From: Dermatemys mawii
Lineage: Eukaryota; Chordata; Testudines; Dermatemydidae
DNA: 64,000 nt
Direction: 5' to 3'
NCBI GenBank assembly: GCA_007922305.1
Contig: ML677365.1
Coordinates: 20,021,363 to 20,085,362, forward strand
Positions 56,401-60,905 of this stretch are shown piece after piece (position 1 is the first letter of the stretch; every line of letters begins with the position of its first letter). The position numbers and the translations under genes are program-made. The notes under the pieces were generated by a model. The model saw only the letters and a program-made list of their open reading frames with translations. It was not told the DNA's origin and did no database searches.

Positions 56401-59261
56401 TCCCTGCTATTCTCCCTGTATTACAGAAAATTAATTCATATATTCAAAGTACCTAAAATAAAACAATTTCATGCAGCATAAGATTAGTTTTAGGAAAATA
56501 TGTCCCTTCATGCTTCAACCAGCATTCCGGAAGACATGCATCAATACTGATGACGGGTTCTGCTCAATAATGATCCAAAGCAGAGTGGATCGATACATGT
56601 TCATTTTCATCACCTAAGTCAGATGCCACCATCAAAAAGTTAATTTTCATTTGTAGTGATTCGGGTTCTGTAGTTTCTGAATTGGAGTATCTCTCTCAGA
56701 TTTTGGAAGACACTTCAGACCCTTAACCTTGGGTTGAGTGCTGTAGCTATCTTTAGAAATCTCACATTGACACCTTCTTTGCCTTTTGTGAAATCTGAAG
56801 TGAAAGTGTTCTTAAAATGAACATGTGCTGGGTCATCATCCGAGACTGCTAAAACATGAAATATATGACAGAATGTAGGTAAAACAGAGCAGGGGACATG
56901 CAATTCTCTCCCAAGAAGTTCAGTCACAAACTTAATTAACACTTTTTTTTTTTTTTTTAACAAGCATCAGCATGGAATCATGCCCTCTGGAACCATCACC
57001 AAAGCACGAAGGGGCATATGAATGTTTAGCATATCTGACATGTAAATACCTTGCAATGCTGGCTACAAAAGTGCCATGCGAACTTCTGTTCTCACTTCCA
57101 GATGACATTGTAAATAAGAAGCAGTCAGCAGTATCTCCCATAAATCTAACAAACTTGTTTGTCTAAGCCATTGGCTGAACAAGAAATAGGACTGAGTGGA
57201 GTTGTAGGCGCTAAAGTTTTACACTGTTTTGTTTTTGAGTGCAGTTATGTAACAAAAGATATCTATATTTGTAAGTTACCCTTTCACGATAGAGATTGCG
57301 CTACAGTACTTATATGAGGTGAATTTTAAAAATACTATTTCTTTTATTTTTACAGTGCACATATTTGTAATAAAAATAAGAATATAAAATGAGCACTGTA
57401 CACTTTATATTATATATTGTAACAAAAAAATCAATATATTTGAAAATGTAGGAAAACAAAAAAATTAAAAATTTCAATTGGTATTCTATTAACAGTGTGA
57501 TTAATCATGATTAATTTTTTTAATCACGGTTAACCTTTTTGAGTGAATCACGTGAGTTAACAGCTATTAATTGGCAGTCCTAAAATAAATCTAAAACCCA
57601 GAGGCTGACACAGATAAACCTTAGGATGCAACAATGAAGAGACTTTTCTAGAATCACACACATTGAATAGCAAAGACTCTGCCTCAGAACATCTCCAGAT
57701 TACATTGTGTGATGATCAGCACTTTCCTGTGTCACCTCAGCATAGAGTAAAAATCCTTTTTAAAATAATGGAAAAATATATGCATTTGTTTTCTTGCCAT
57801 AGTTACAGGTTTTGAGTATTTTTAAAGTAAAGTAGTTTGAATTTCACCAGAATGTTAAAAAAAAAATGGTGTAAAGAAATGTGTATTAATCCCACGCTGA
57901 ACCATGATAAAGCCAAATTTCAGCCTGTAGTCAAACTTCCACTATGAAGTTTATAATCCATTCAAAACACAATCTTTCAATGCATAAGCTGGCACACCCT
58001 AATTACACATATGGTACTAAACAGTATGAGACTATTCCCCACCATACATTTCTACATTGTACTCTGCATCTTCCACTTGATTCAATAGCTGGTTATTTTA
58101 ATCCTTTTTTAATCTGATCAAACCTCAAGAACTAAATCATCTGTATTACAAATACAGCTTTCACATGTCATCTCAATTAATTTTGAATAGTTTAGACAGG
58201 TGTTACTGGGAAATTCAGTCACTGTAATTATAGATATTTGCCATTAACTAGGGTGCTCAAAATACTGAATGAAATATAAGGGAAACAGAGAACGAGGACC
58301 TACGATAAAAGATGACCAACTGAAAACTAAGGGTCTGAGACAGTGTGTTTTTTTCTAACTGTATGCACCTTACTGTTATATTGCCAGGACTGACCACTTA
58401 TTTCAGTTGAAGGTAGGAAAAACGTTTATTAAAATGTGATGCAAATGGGAGTAAGACTGACCCCCAGACGTCCTGCACTTTCTTAGAAGTTTCATATGGA
58501 TGGGGCCTTAATGTCAGCTGGCAGCTACAGCCAAAGAATCTCTCACCACCTGACGCCTGGAGTTGCCACAACTCCCATCCCTGCTTTTGACATTTTCAGC
58601 TCTTATCAAGAAAAGGGGGCCATGGATTACAGAAGCGGACGGGACCTCACCTCATCAACTAGTCTGACCCTCAAAACTGCGCTGTCTAGGGACAGGGAAT
58701 CACACCCAGGTCTCCCACGTGGCAAAAATTATACCCAGAAGCCACCAGTGCGGGGAAGAGCCGCCAGGAACCACAGCGCCAGCAATGCGCTGGGGAGACG
58801 GGCACGGAGGAGGGGCGGGCGGAGTGGGGGGAAAGGGCAGCGGCAAGGCACCGAGGGGGGCGGGCCAGTAGCGGCGGGACATGCTGAGGCCGGGCCCGGG
58901 GCTGGCTGCAGCCCTCCGGCATCGCAGCGGGGCAGGCTCCGTACGGACGAGAAGCGGCTCCGAGCGAGCGGTCCGGCGCCTCCGCACAGGGCGGCGGGAG
59001 GCTAAGCGCGCCCTGGGGCCGCATCCGCCCGGCTACACGCTCCGGGCGGGGAGGTGGCAGCCGCTTGCGGGGCCTCACCCGGCTCAGGCCGCCCAGCTCC
59101 GGGGGCAGAGCGCGCAGCTCGTTGTCGCGCAGGCTCAGCGCCCGCAGCTCCGGGAGGCTCGCCAGGCCCCGGGGTACGCGCTGCAGCCGCATCCCGCGGA
59201 GCGACACCGAGCGGGTCCCGGGACCCCCCCGCCGCGCCCGCAGCAGCAGCCGCTCCCCCAT
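26315..59261 (-). CDS. LRRC69: LRRC69, leucine-rich repeat protein, complete coding region (8 exons)
   Basis: Coding exons in gene order: 59261-59079, 56276-56150, 52419-52347, 51457-51262, 48053-47982, 42135-42034, 32717-32538, 26425-26315. All junctions are GT-AG with matching phases and the joined frame is 347 codons plus stop, the length I remember for mammalian LRRC69. The protein has about eight LRRs of 23 residues (residues roughly 15-240, pattern LxxLxLxxNxLxxLP), then a non-LRR tail with C289-x2-C292 and C329-x3-C333. The tail phrases WLECVRFV and LLCSYKCF, plus YCEDNPLL after the last repeat, identify the LRRC69 subfamily. No signal peptide or membrane segment is visible; the molecular role of the family is unknown to me. 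The gene spans about 33 kb because its introns hold many transposons; introns are 0.9 to 9.3 kb. Start codon context GCCATGG is optimal. Confidence 0.93.
27050..27300. repeat. Ancient MIR/L2-type fragment
   Basis: GTGCCAGGCACTGTCTGTAC, GAGGGGAAACTGAAGCATGG and GTGACTTATCTAAGTCACATAGC followed by CAGGTCAGTGGCAGA follow the well-known core of ancient vertebrate SINE/LINE repeats (AAACTGAGGCACAG...GTGACTTGCCCAAGGTCAC). Confidence 0.6.
27815..27910. repeat. CR1-related fragment
   Basis: AACATAAGAAGGGCCATATTGGG, CCAAGGTCCATCAGCCCAGT and CTTCCAACAGTGGCCAATG match the frequent reptile repeat that starts AGAACATAAGAACGGCC; it is truncated on both sides. Confidence 0.65.
28145..28265 (+). repeat. MIR-like SINE fragment
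   Basis: GCTTTGAGCAAGGGACTGGG, GTGACCTGACTATATCCC and CTGCCAGTGCTGTGTAACTTTAGAC parallel the tRNA-like head and core of MIR (AGAGCAAGGGACTGGGA...TGCTGTGTGACCTTGGGC). Confidence 0.55.
29210..29242 (-). other. Cryptic or alternative 33-nt exon candidate in LRRC69 intron 7
   Basis: TTTTATTTTTCTAG precedes 33 bases that read as 11 open codons in phase 0 (FFWSDGNIHGQ) and are followed by the strong donor CAG|GTAAGAG. Both neighbours also end and begin in phase 0, so inclusion would keep the frame. However, skipping it aligns the junction residue for residue with the mammalian protein as I recall it, so the main transcript probably omits it. Confidence 0.25.
30195..30218. repeat. Poly-T run
   Basis: An almost pure T tract next to a family A MITE, possibly the A-tail of a minus-strand retrotransposed fragment. 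No recognisable body accompanies it. Confidence 0.5.
30251..30524 (+). mobile_element. Turtle-type MITE, family A, copy 2
   Basis: Starts GGGCTTGTCTTCACTACCCG and contains GATCAATTTATCGCTTCTC and ACTCCAATACTCCAGCTCGC, in the same order as copy 1 at 4632. Its left flank is TAA, and a TAA also occurs just past the degraded right end (after GAGAGCC), hinting at a 3-bp duplication. Confidence 0.65.
32538..32717 (-). CDS. LRRC69: LRRC69 exon 7
   Basis: 60 codons, phase 0 to phase 0, acceptor AAATTATCCAG and donor CAG|GTAAAT. It encodes EIAARFIFSQL..., the first cysteine pair ECAQC (C289, C292) and WLECVRFV, the most diagnostic stretch of the LRRC69 tail. Confidence 0.94.
34230..34570. repeat. GC-rich interspersed repeat
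   Basis: CCCTAGACCACAGATCCCTC at the left and AACTCTCAAAAGTTTGGGGA at the right bound a C-rich interior of CCCCAGCC and CTGCTCC units. The ends resemble hAT-like CAGNGATCCCTC / TTTGGGGACC termini, but no target duplication is clear. Open frames on both strands here are compositional. Confidence 0.45.
34984..35245 (+). repeat. Dispersed duplicate segment, copy 1
   Basis: 262 bp nearly identical to 42339-42615 in the same orientation (shared start TCAAACAAGACTGGCTGTTC, shared end TGCTTGGAATGTGAC). Copy 1 lacks 15 bp (TCCAATGGAATACCC) present in copy 2. Only a handful of other differences are visible. Confidence 0.9.
35440..35550. repeat. Palindromic sauropsid repeat fragment
   Basis: GGTTCTTACTAAAGCAAAACTC TCGCTGATGTCAGCGGGAG then ...CCAAGTAAGAACC: the outer parts are inverted partners and the centre is the GTCAGCGGGAG/CTCTCGCTGATG palindrome of a common bird and reptile repeat. 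Confidence 0.5.
35662..35960 (-). mobile_element. Turtle-type MITE, family A, copy 3 (reversed)
   Basis: GGCCTGGTCTACACCAGGGG at the left and CGGGTAGTATACACATACCC at the right are the reversed termini of copies 1 and 2; CTTCAGCTACATGAATAACG corresponds to their palindromic tail. It ends only nine bases left of the Harbinger element. Confidence 0.7.
35998..36085. promoter_or_regulatory. Left subterminal palindrome cluster of the Harbinger element
   Basis: TATAGCACTATTG, TTATAGTGCTC, AATAGCGCTATTG and CAGCGCTATAGC are variants of the palindrome TAGCGCTA within 90 bp of the left terminus. A mirror cluster lies at 40150-40315. In Harbinger elements the Myb-like protein binds subterminal sites, so these are the natural candidates (inference). 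Confidence 0.5.
36340..37581 (+). CDS. Harbinger DDE transposase (HARBI1-like), 413 aa
   Basis: This enzyme cuts and joins the Harbinger ends in the nucleus. The first ATG is at 36340; the frame is open from 36262 but without an ATG there. Numbered from this start: an acidic stretch (DDSDDSEDEIE, about 30-39), a helix-turn-helix around residues 133-154 (YRSVANQFGVGKSTVG), and the RNase-H-like DDE domain with D197 in GAIDGTHIP, D285 in GDPAYPL and E321 in TVECAFGRLKARW; GWSGKVHDARIF is also conserved. Length and motif order match the HARBI1/PIF transposase family. It is uninterrupted, with an AATAAA 92 bases past the stop. Its partner is the Myb-like gene converging from the right. Confidence 0.95.
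   Translation: MNPELLRDMLTTVASTSLCAVELFLDMQDDSDDSEDEIEAVNAFDTKLLVSLTDMLTAVERRFWAQETSTEWWDRIVMQVWDDEQWLQNFRMRKATFMGLCAELAPALRRKDTRLRAALPVEKRVAIAIWKLATPDSYRSVANQFGVGKSTVGVVLMQVCRAINRILLRKIVTLDNVHDIVAGFEEMGFPNCGGAIDGTHIPILAPAHLAEEYVNRKGYFSMVLQALVDHRGRFTDINAGWSGKVHDARIFRNTGLFMKLQAGTFFPHQRIPVREVEMPIVILGDPAYPLMPWLMKPYTGSLDSSQERFNYRLSLCRMTVECAFGRLKARWRCLYGRLDLAEGSISAVISACCALHNLCERKGEGFTQAWSSEVQRLEATYAQPESRVHGGDQREAVRIREALREHFEAESQF
37673..37713. terminator. Back-to-back polyadenylation signals of the two Harbinger genes
   Basis: AATAAA at 37673-37678 serves the plus-strand transposase. TTTATT at 37688-37693 and 37708-37713 gives AATAAA for the minus-strand Myb-like gene. The convergent genes thus share a 3' boundary of about 40 bp, and their transcripts would overlap at their tails. 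Confidence 0.75.
37803..38371 (-). CDS. Myb/SANT-like protein exon 2
   Basis: 188 codons plus stop TGA, entered in phase 1 after TATCTTTTTATTTTAG. It is basic and helical at first, then rich in proline, histidine and tyrosine. The stop codon is 222 bases from the transposase stop, with the shared polyadenylation signals between them. Confidence 0.88.
37803..39842 (-). CDS. Harbinger Myb/SANT-like DNA-binding protein, two exons, 371 aa
   Basis: The accessory protein of Harbinger elements; in studied families it binds subterminal DNA and helps bring the transposase to the nucleus. Exon 1, 39842-39296, starts MPPRNRRSPAWSNSEVL (an alternative ATG is at 39857) and contains the trihelix Myb/SANT-like domain over roughly residues 10-95 (AWSN...DLI..WGEE..., CRVKVKELRNAYRKARE, CRFYKELHAILGG). 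A glutamate-rich stretch follows. The donor GGAG|GTAAAG (phase 1) joins the acceptor TTTTTATTTTAG at 38371, completing a GAA codon. Exon 2, 38371-37803, encodes a basic coiled segment (AERLRRLRKRPRRSKED, later LLSLLQLQLQTMQRL) and a proline-rich tail. The frame is intact end to end. The 924-bp intron contains an opposite-strand open frame. Confidence 0.9.
38505..38690. repeat. Tandem duplication in the Myb-gene intron, about 100-bp unit
   Basis: TTTTCCCTGCCCTGAGAAGC...GTGGCGGGGG...GAGTGCCGG occurs twice in a row, the second time as CTTCCCTGCCCTGAAAAGC...GTGGCGGGGG...GAGTGCCGG. The units are diverged, so the duplication is not recent. Confidence 0.8.
38729..39031 (+). CDS. Exon-like open frame of unknown origin inside the Harbinger element
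   Basis: A 100-codon plus-strand frame begins VFVLEDISLLRVTEEQREGI and ends ...DDDYREVIDYINALFHM, then TAG. It has no ATG at its start: it follows an in-frame TAG that is itself the end of a good acceptor (TTCCAATATTCTCCGTAG), so it would be a 3'-terminal exon. The first internal ATG gives only 62 residues. Codons look protein-like (for example the run encoding LIETFEEITDDDY). It lies wholly within the intron of the Myb-like gene on the other strand. I do not recognise the family. It could be a captured host exon, a third transposon gene or a decayed earlier gene. Confidence 0.4.
   Translation: MFVLEDISLLRVTEEQREGILLRCGFRPGPYAACLCAAMLPPPIVAQWQGLVTVTGTGTTLALPGNLRRRIASALIETFEEITDDDYREVIDYINALFHM
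39052..39390. repeat. Tandem duplication spanning the Myb-gene splice donor
   Basis: 39052-39193 and 39251-39390 are copies, offset 199 bp, sharing TTCCACCCCAAGCTGCC, CCCATAGAAAAGCAGCTTTACC and TGAGCTGGCCCCTGCAACCG. Each carries a potential donor (GGAG|GTAAAG used in the gene model; GGCG|GTAAAG in the left copy). Confidence 0.85.
39296..39842 (-). CDS. Myb/SANT-like protein exon 1
   Basis: 182 codons plus one base, from ATG 39842 (context GCCATGC) to donor GGAG|GTAAAG. It holds the DNA-binding trihelix and the EEEDEEQEDEEEEEDEDE acidic run. Confidence 0.88.
40150..40315. promoter_or_regulatory. Right subterminal palindrome cluster of the Harbinger element
   Basis: TGTAGCGCTACAGC, GTGCGCTACAGCC, ATAGCGCTATAAC, TTATAGCGCTATTAGCGCC, TTATAGCACTC and TTTATAGCGCTATAAAG: at least six relatives of TAGCGCTA, mirroring the left cluster and also present in the MITE at 17097-17784. 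Confidence 0.5.
41049..41152. other. 10-N gap flanked by identical 47-bp copies
   Basis: 41049-41095 and 41106-41152 are identical (GAGTGATTTCCTTAAGAATG ... CAGAGATGAG) and are separated only by ten N at 41096-41105. This is the signature of two contig ends that overlap but were joined with a default gap, so the second copy is probably not real. Confidence 0.9.
42034..42135 (-). CDS. LRRC69: LRRC69 exon 6
   Basis: 34 codons, phase 0 to 0, acceptor TTATTCAAATAG and donor AAG|GTGAGC. It encodes MEDLMLMELYCEDNPLL and ...VWSLK, the cap after the last LRR. Confidence 0.93.
42339..42615 (+). repeat. Dispersed duplicate segment, copy 2
   Basis: 277-bp partner of 34984-35245. The whole length difference is explained by a 15-bp block present here. 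It lies 200 bp from LRRC69 exon 6. Confidence 0.9.
43824..44175. mobile_element. hAT MITE with 8-bp target duplication GTTTAGGT
   Basis: CAGCGTTTCTCAAACTGGGA at the left and AAAGTTTGAGAACTGTTG at the right are hAT/Charlie-type inverted termini. GTTTAGGT at 43816-43823 is repeated exactly at 44176-44183. The 352-bp interior is purine-rich and non-coding. The exact duplication indicates moderately recent insertion. Confidence 0.93.
45171..45462. mobile_element. hAT MITE with 8-bp target duplication
   Basis: CAGTAGTTCTCAATCAGAGG and AAGGTTGAGAATCTCTG are inverted termini. ATATGGAG (45163-45170) and ATATAGAG (45463-45470) match at seven of eight positions. 292 bp, GC-rich, with a 14-base G run near the right end; non-coding. 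Confidence 0.9.
47982..48053 (-). CDS. LRRC69: LRRC69 exon 5
   Basis: 24 codons, phase 0 to 0, acceptor CCATCTAG and donor GCA|GTAAGT; encodes GLCKLRKLRILDVAGNKIQ and VFPIA, one LRR. Confidence 0.93.
48054..51261 (-). other. LRRC69: LRRC69 intron 4 (3.2 kb)
   Basis: Apart from the solo LTR at 49877-50694 the intron is AT-rich sequence in which I recognise nothing (48054-49876, 50700-51261). Confidence 0.8.
49877..50694 (+). mobile_element. Solo LTR of an endogenous retroelement, TSD GCAGG
   Basis: The 818-bp unit starts TGTCACAAGTATAAAG and ends ...CCCCTGACA, so it has TG...CA ends within a TGTCA/TGACA inverted repeat. GCAGG stands on both sides (49872-49876 and 50695-50699). A 5-bp duplication fits several retroviral and Gypsy lineages. 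No internal region is present: it is the product of recombination between two LTRs. Hexamers AATAAA and ATTAAA occur inside. The longest open frame (50384-50587) is not a known gene. Confidence 0.9.
51262..51457 (-). CDS. LRRC69: LRRC69 exon 4
   Basis: One base plus 65 codons, phase 2 to 0, acceptor TTAATTTTACAG and donor GAG|GTGAGT. Three LRRs: LENLNLSNNQLESIP, LSELHLSHNCLITVP and LRMLCLSRNQIGVLP. The cleanest LRR block in the gene. Confidence 0.95.
51683..51766. repeat. CR1 fragment cut off by a hAT insertion
   Basis: ATCACAGAATCCTAGGACTGG and AAGGGACCTTGAGAGGGCATC TAGTCC, then GACTAAGTATTATCTAGAC, is a typical reptile CR1 stretch that stops where the element at 51767 starts. Confidence 0.65.
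51767..52250. mobile_element. Non-autonomous hAT-related element
   Basis: Starts CAGTAGTTCCCAGACTGGGA, a hAT terminus, and continues with a poly-G tract and with ATCACATGGAGAAGATTTAAAC, TCCTTATAAGAAATGGAAAGG and AATGTAAATGAAAATGTAGCAG, landmarks I remember from an abundant turtle hAT derivative. The right terminus and target duplication are not visible, so the end is approximate. Confidence 0.6.
52347..52419 (-). CDS. LRRC69: LRRC69 exon 3
   Basis: 73 bases, phase 1 to 2, acceptor TTTCTTAACAG and donor CACAG|GTAATT; completes a split GAT codon and encodes GLEKLILLNLNNNKLKYLPP, one LRR. Confidence 0.94.
52806..54490 (+). mobile_element. Decayed Penelope-like retroelement
   Basis: GGGTGAGGTAGTATCTTTTACTGG...GAGCTCTTCTTCAGG at the left and CCTGAAAAAGAGCTCTGTG...AGATATTACCTTGCC at the right are inverted terminal sequences. 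Between them, in pieces on the plus strand (53069-53452, 53617-54032), are a Penelope-type reverse transcriptase tail (DTDNIFILSTKYLNSLTDF, INFLDTTISF) and the GIY-YIG endonuclease start (VVYLIQCIKCSNNKYMGETG). The RT active-site motif expected to read near YIDD is DTDN, and frames are broken, so the element is dead. It is also truncated at the 5' end of the coding region. Confidence 0.85.
54870..55180. repeat. CR1 fragment
   Basis: AGGGACCACTATGATCATC, CCTCCTGCATAACACAGACC, TATCTTTTAGAAAGATATCC and TTTCCAGTGATGGAGAAATCC follow the reptile CR1 3' region closely. Confidence 0.65.
55515..55905. repeat. GC-rich interspersed repeat
   Basis: Begins CACTGGAACGGGGGGCTCAG and runs through C- and G-rich sequence to CACTGGTCACGTA. 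Long open frames on both strands are a by-product of composition. It resembles GC-rich MITEs of turtles, without a clear terminal repeat. Confidence 0.45.
56150..56276 (-). CDS. LRRC69: LRRC69 exon 2
   Basis: 42 codons plus one base, phase 0 to 1, acceptor TCTCTTTATAG and donor TTTG|GTAAGT; encodes LTELNLGNNIFEEVP and LQKLHLFGNKITTIS, two LRRs. Confidence 0.95.
56277..59078 (-). other. LRRC69: LRRC69 intron 1 (2.8 kb)
   Basis: About 1.1 kb is a hAT-derived element (56500-57582). The remainder (56277-56500, 57590-58680) is AT-rich without recognised features, and the last 400 bases next to exon 1 belong to the CpG island. Confidence 0.8.
56500..57582 (-). mobile_element. Decayed hAT element, minus orientation
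   Basis: In complement it starts at TAGGACTGCCAATTAATAGC, a hAT terminus followed by TTAACTCACGTGATT, and carries remnants of a transposase, including NVRFLKIATALNPRLRV and the SDDDPAHVHFKNTFTSD segment. It is related, in opposite orientation, to 59665-60535 and to the partial copy at 63071-63360. Frame breaks and a long A/T run at about 56943-56960 show it is inactive. The left border is approximate. Confidence 0.75.
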
Positions 59262-59520
59262 GGCCAGAGCGTGACGCGGCGGAGGCCGACGCTTGACCGT
59301 TACTTAGCGCCCTGCCGCGCATGCTCCGGGGCAGCGAGCCGCCGCCCTCGGGCTAACGCCGCTGGCCGGCTCCCTGTCTCCGGGATGAAGGCTGGGGGGA
59401 GGGGGCACTCAGAGTCCAAACTGCGCGTGCGCCGGTGGAAGAAGGCAGGAGGCCGCGGAAGGAGAGGGGCGAAGTCACGGGCCGGGAGTAGGACCTGGGG
59501 CCAAGAACAAGGTTGAGACA
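58700..59520. promoter_or_regulatory. LRRC69: CpG-island promoter of LRRC69
   Basis: A sharp change from AT-rich intron to dense CpG sequence surrounds LRRC69 exon 1. Upstream of the start codon (to the right) are CTGCGCGTGCGCC at about 59421, close to the NRF1 consensus, and a CCGCGCATGCTCC variant at about 59313. No TATA box is visible, as usual for CpG-island promoters. Transcription would run leftward from somewhere in 59270-59450. Open frames on the plus strand here are compositional. Confidence 0.7.
59079..59261 (-). CDS. LRRC69: LRRC69 exon 1 (start codon)
   Basis: 61 codons from ATG 59261 (context GGCCATGG) to the donor CCGG|GTGAGG, ending in phase 0. Starts MGERLLLRARRGGPGTRSVS and contains the first two LRRs (LQRVPRGLASLPELRALSL, RDNELRALPPEL). 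Its arginine- and alanine-rich composition reflects the GC content of the island. Confidence 0.93.
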
Positions 59521-59664
59521 CAGCCTGGGAGAGCAGAGGGGCCAGTGACCCCCAAATGGGGTGAGACCAAGGCTGCAGTGGGTGCACAGATTGCGGGGAA
59601 GGAGGAGGACCCGTTTCCCAGGGCTGCGTTCTTGAAGGCAGCGTGCAAGATCCTCCCTATAGAT

Positions 59665-60535
59665 TATATAATATATAAACATATTTTATTACAAATATTT
59701 GCGCTGTGAAAATGATAAAAGAAATAGTATTTTTCAATTCACCTCATACAATTACTGTAGTGTAATCTCTAGCATGAAAGTGCAATGTACAAATGTGGAT
59801 TTGTTACATAACTGCACGCAAAAACAAAAGGATGTAAAACTTTAGACCCAACAAATCCACTCAGTCCTACTTCTTGCTCAGACAATCACTGAAAAACAAA
59901 TAAGTTTGTTTACATTTACAGGACATACTACTGCCCACTTCTTATTTACAGTATCACCTGAGAAAGAGAACGTGTTCGCATGGCACTGTTGAAGCTCCTA
60001 TTGCTAGGTATTTACATGCCAGATCTGCTAAACATTCATATGCCCTTTCATGCTTCGACCACTGTTCCAGAGGACATGCTTCATGCCGATGACCCTCATT
60101 AAAAAAAATAATGCATTAATTAAATTTTTGACTGAACGCCTTTGGGGAAAAATATATGCCCCCTGCTCTGTTCTCAGTGCATTCTGCCATATGTTTTTTG
60201 TTACGGCAGTTTTGGATAATGACCCAGCACATGTTGTTCGATTGAACAACATTTTCACTGCAGAGCTCACAAAATGCAAAGAAAGTACCAATGTGAGATT
60301 TCTAAAGATAGCTATGGCACTGGACCCAAGATTTAAGTATCTGAAGTGCCTTCCAAAATTTGAGAGGGATGAGGTGTGGAGCATGTTTCCAGAAGTCTTA
60401 AAAGAGCACAATTCCGGCGTAAAACTACAGAACCCGAACCACCAAAAAAAAGAAAATCAACGTTCTGTTGGTGTCATCTGACTCAGATGATGAAAATAAA
60501 TATTCATCAGCCCGCACTGCTTTGAATTGTTATCA
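59665..60535 (+). mobile_element. Decayed hAT element, plus orientation
   Basis: It is the reverse of the element at 56500-57582. The plus strand keeps a 3' transposase remnant (60050-60481) with TNVRFLKIAMALDPRFKYL, KCLPKFERDEVWSMF and NDPAHVVRLNNIFTAEL, a conserved region of ZBED-type hAT transposases. The catalytic and dimerisation regions are incomplete, so it is a pseudogene. Confidence 0.78.
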
Positions 60536-60905
60536 AGCATAACCCGTTACACTGGTCTACAATTTTTTAGAAGTCGTCTGCTTCAGAGATAAAATGTGAT
60601 ATTTATTATGTATTTTGATGTGCTGAATTCAAATATGACAATTAACACACTTGATTGGCTACTGTTGCTAAGATATTTAAGTTTTTACATTTTATGTCTA
60701 TGTATATTGTGTAGATAGTAGAGTTTTAATCATAAATTGTAAACCTAGGTCTTTTCATGTGTTTATGGTTGCTTTACATGATAATATTTCACCTGTCCTG
60801 TTTATGTAACACTTTAAAAATCAGCAAAAGGGTTATATAAATAAAATGTATTATGAAACAAAAGGCAAAAAACTATTATGTACATAGTTTAGTCCTATTC
60901 AGTGT

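Noticed and set aside
58686..59261. 191-codon minus frame read through from LRRC69 exon 1
   Set aside because: Exon 1 ends at a consensus donor at 59079 and joins exon 2 in phase; the extension is CpG-island intron.
58496..59516. Long plus-strand frames over the CpG island
   Set aside because: GC-driven open frames with arginine, alanine and proline bias, antisense to exon 1; no domain or splice support.
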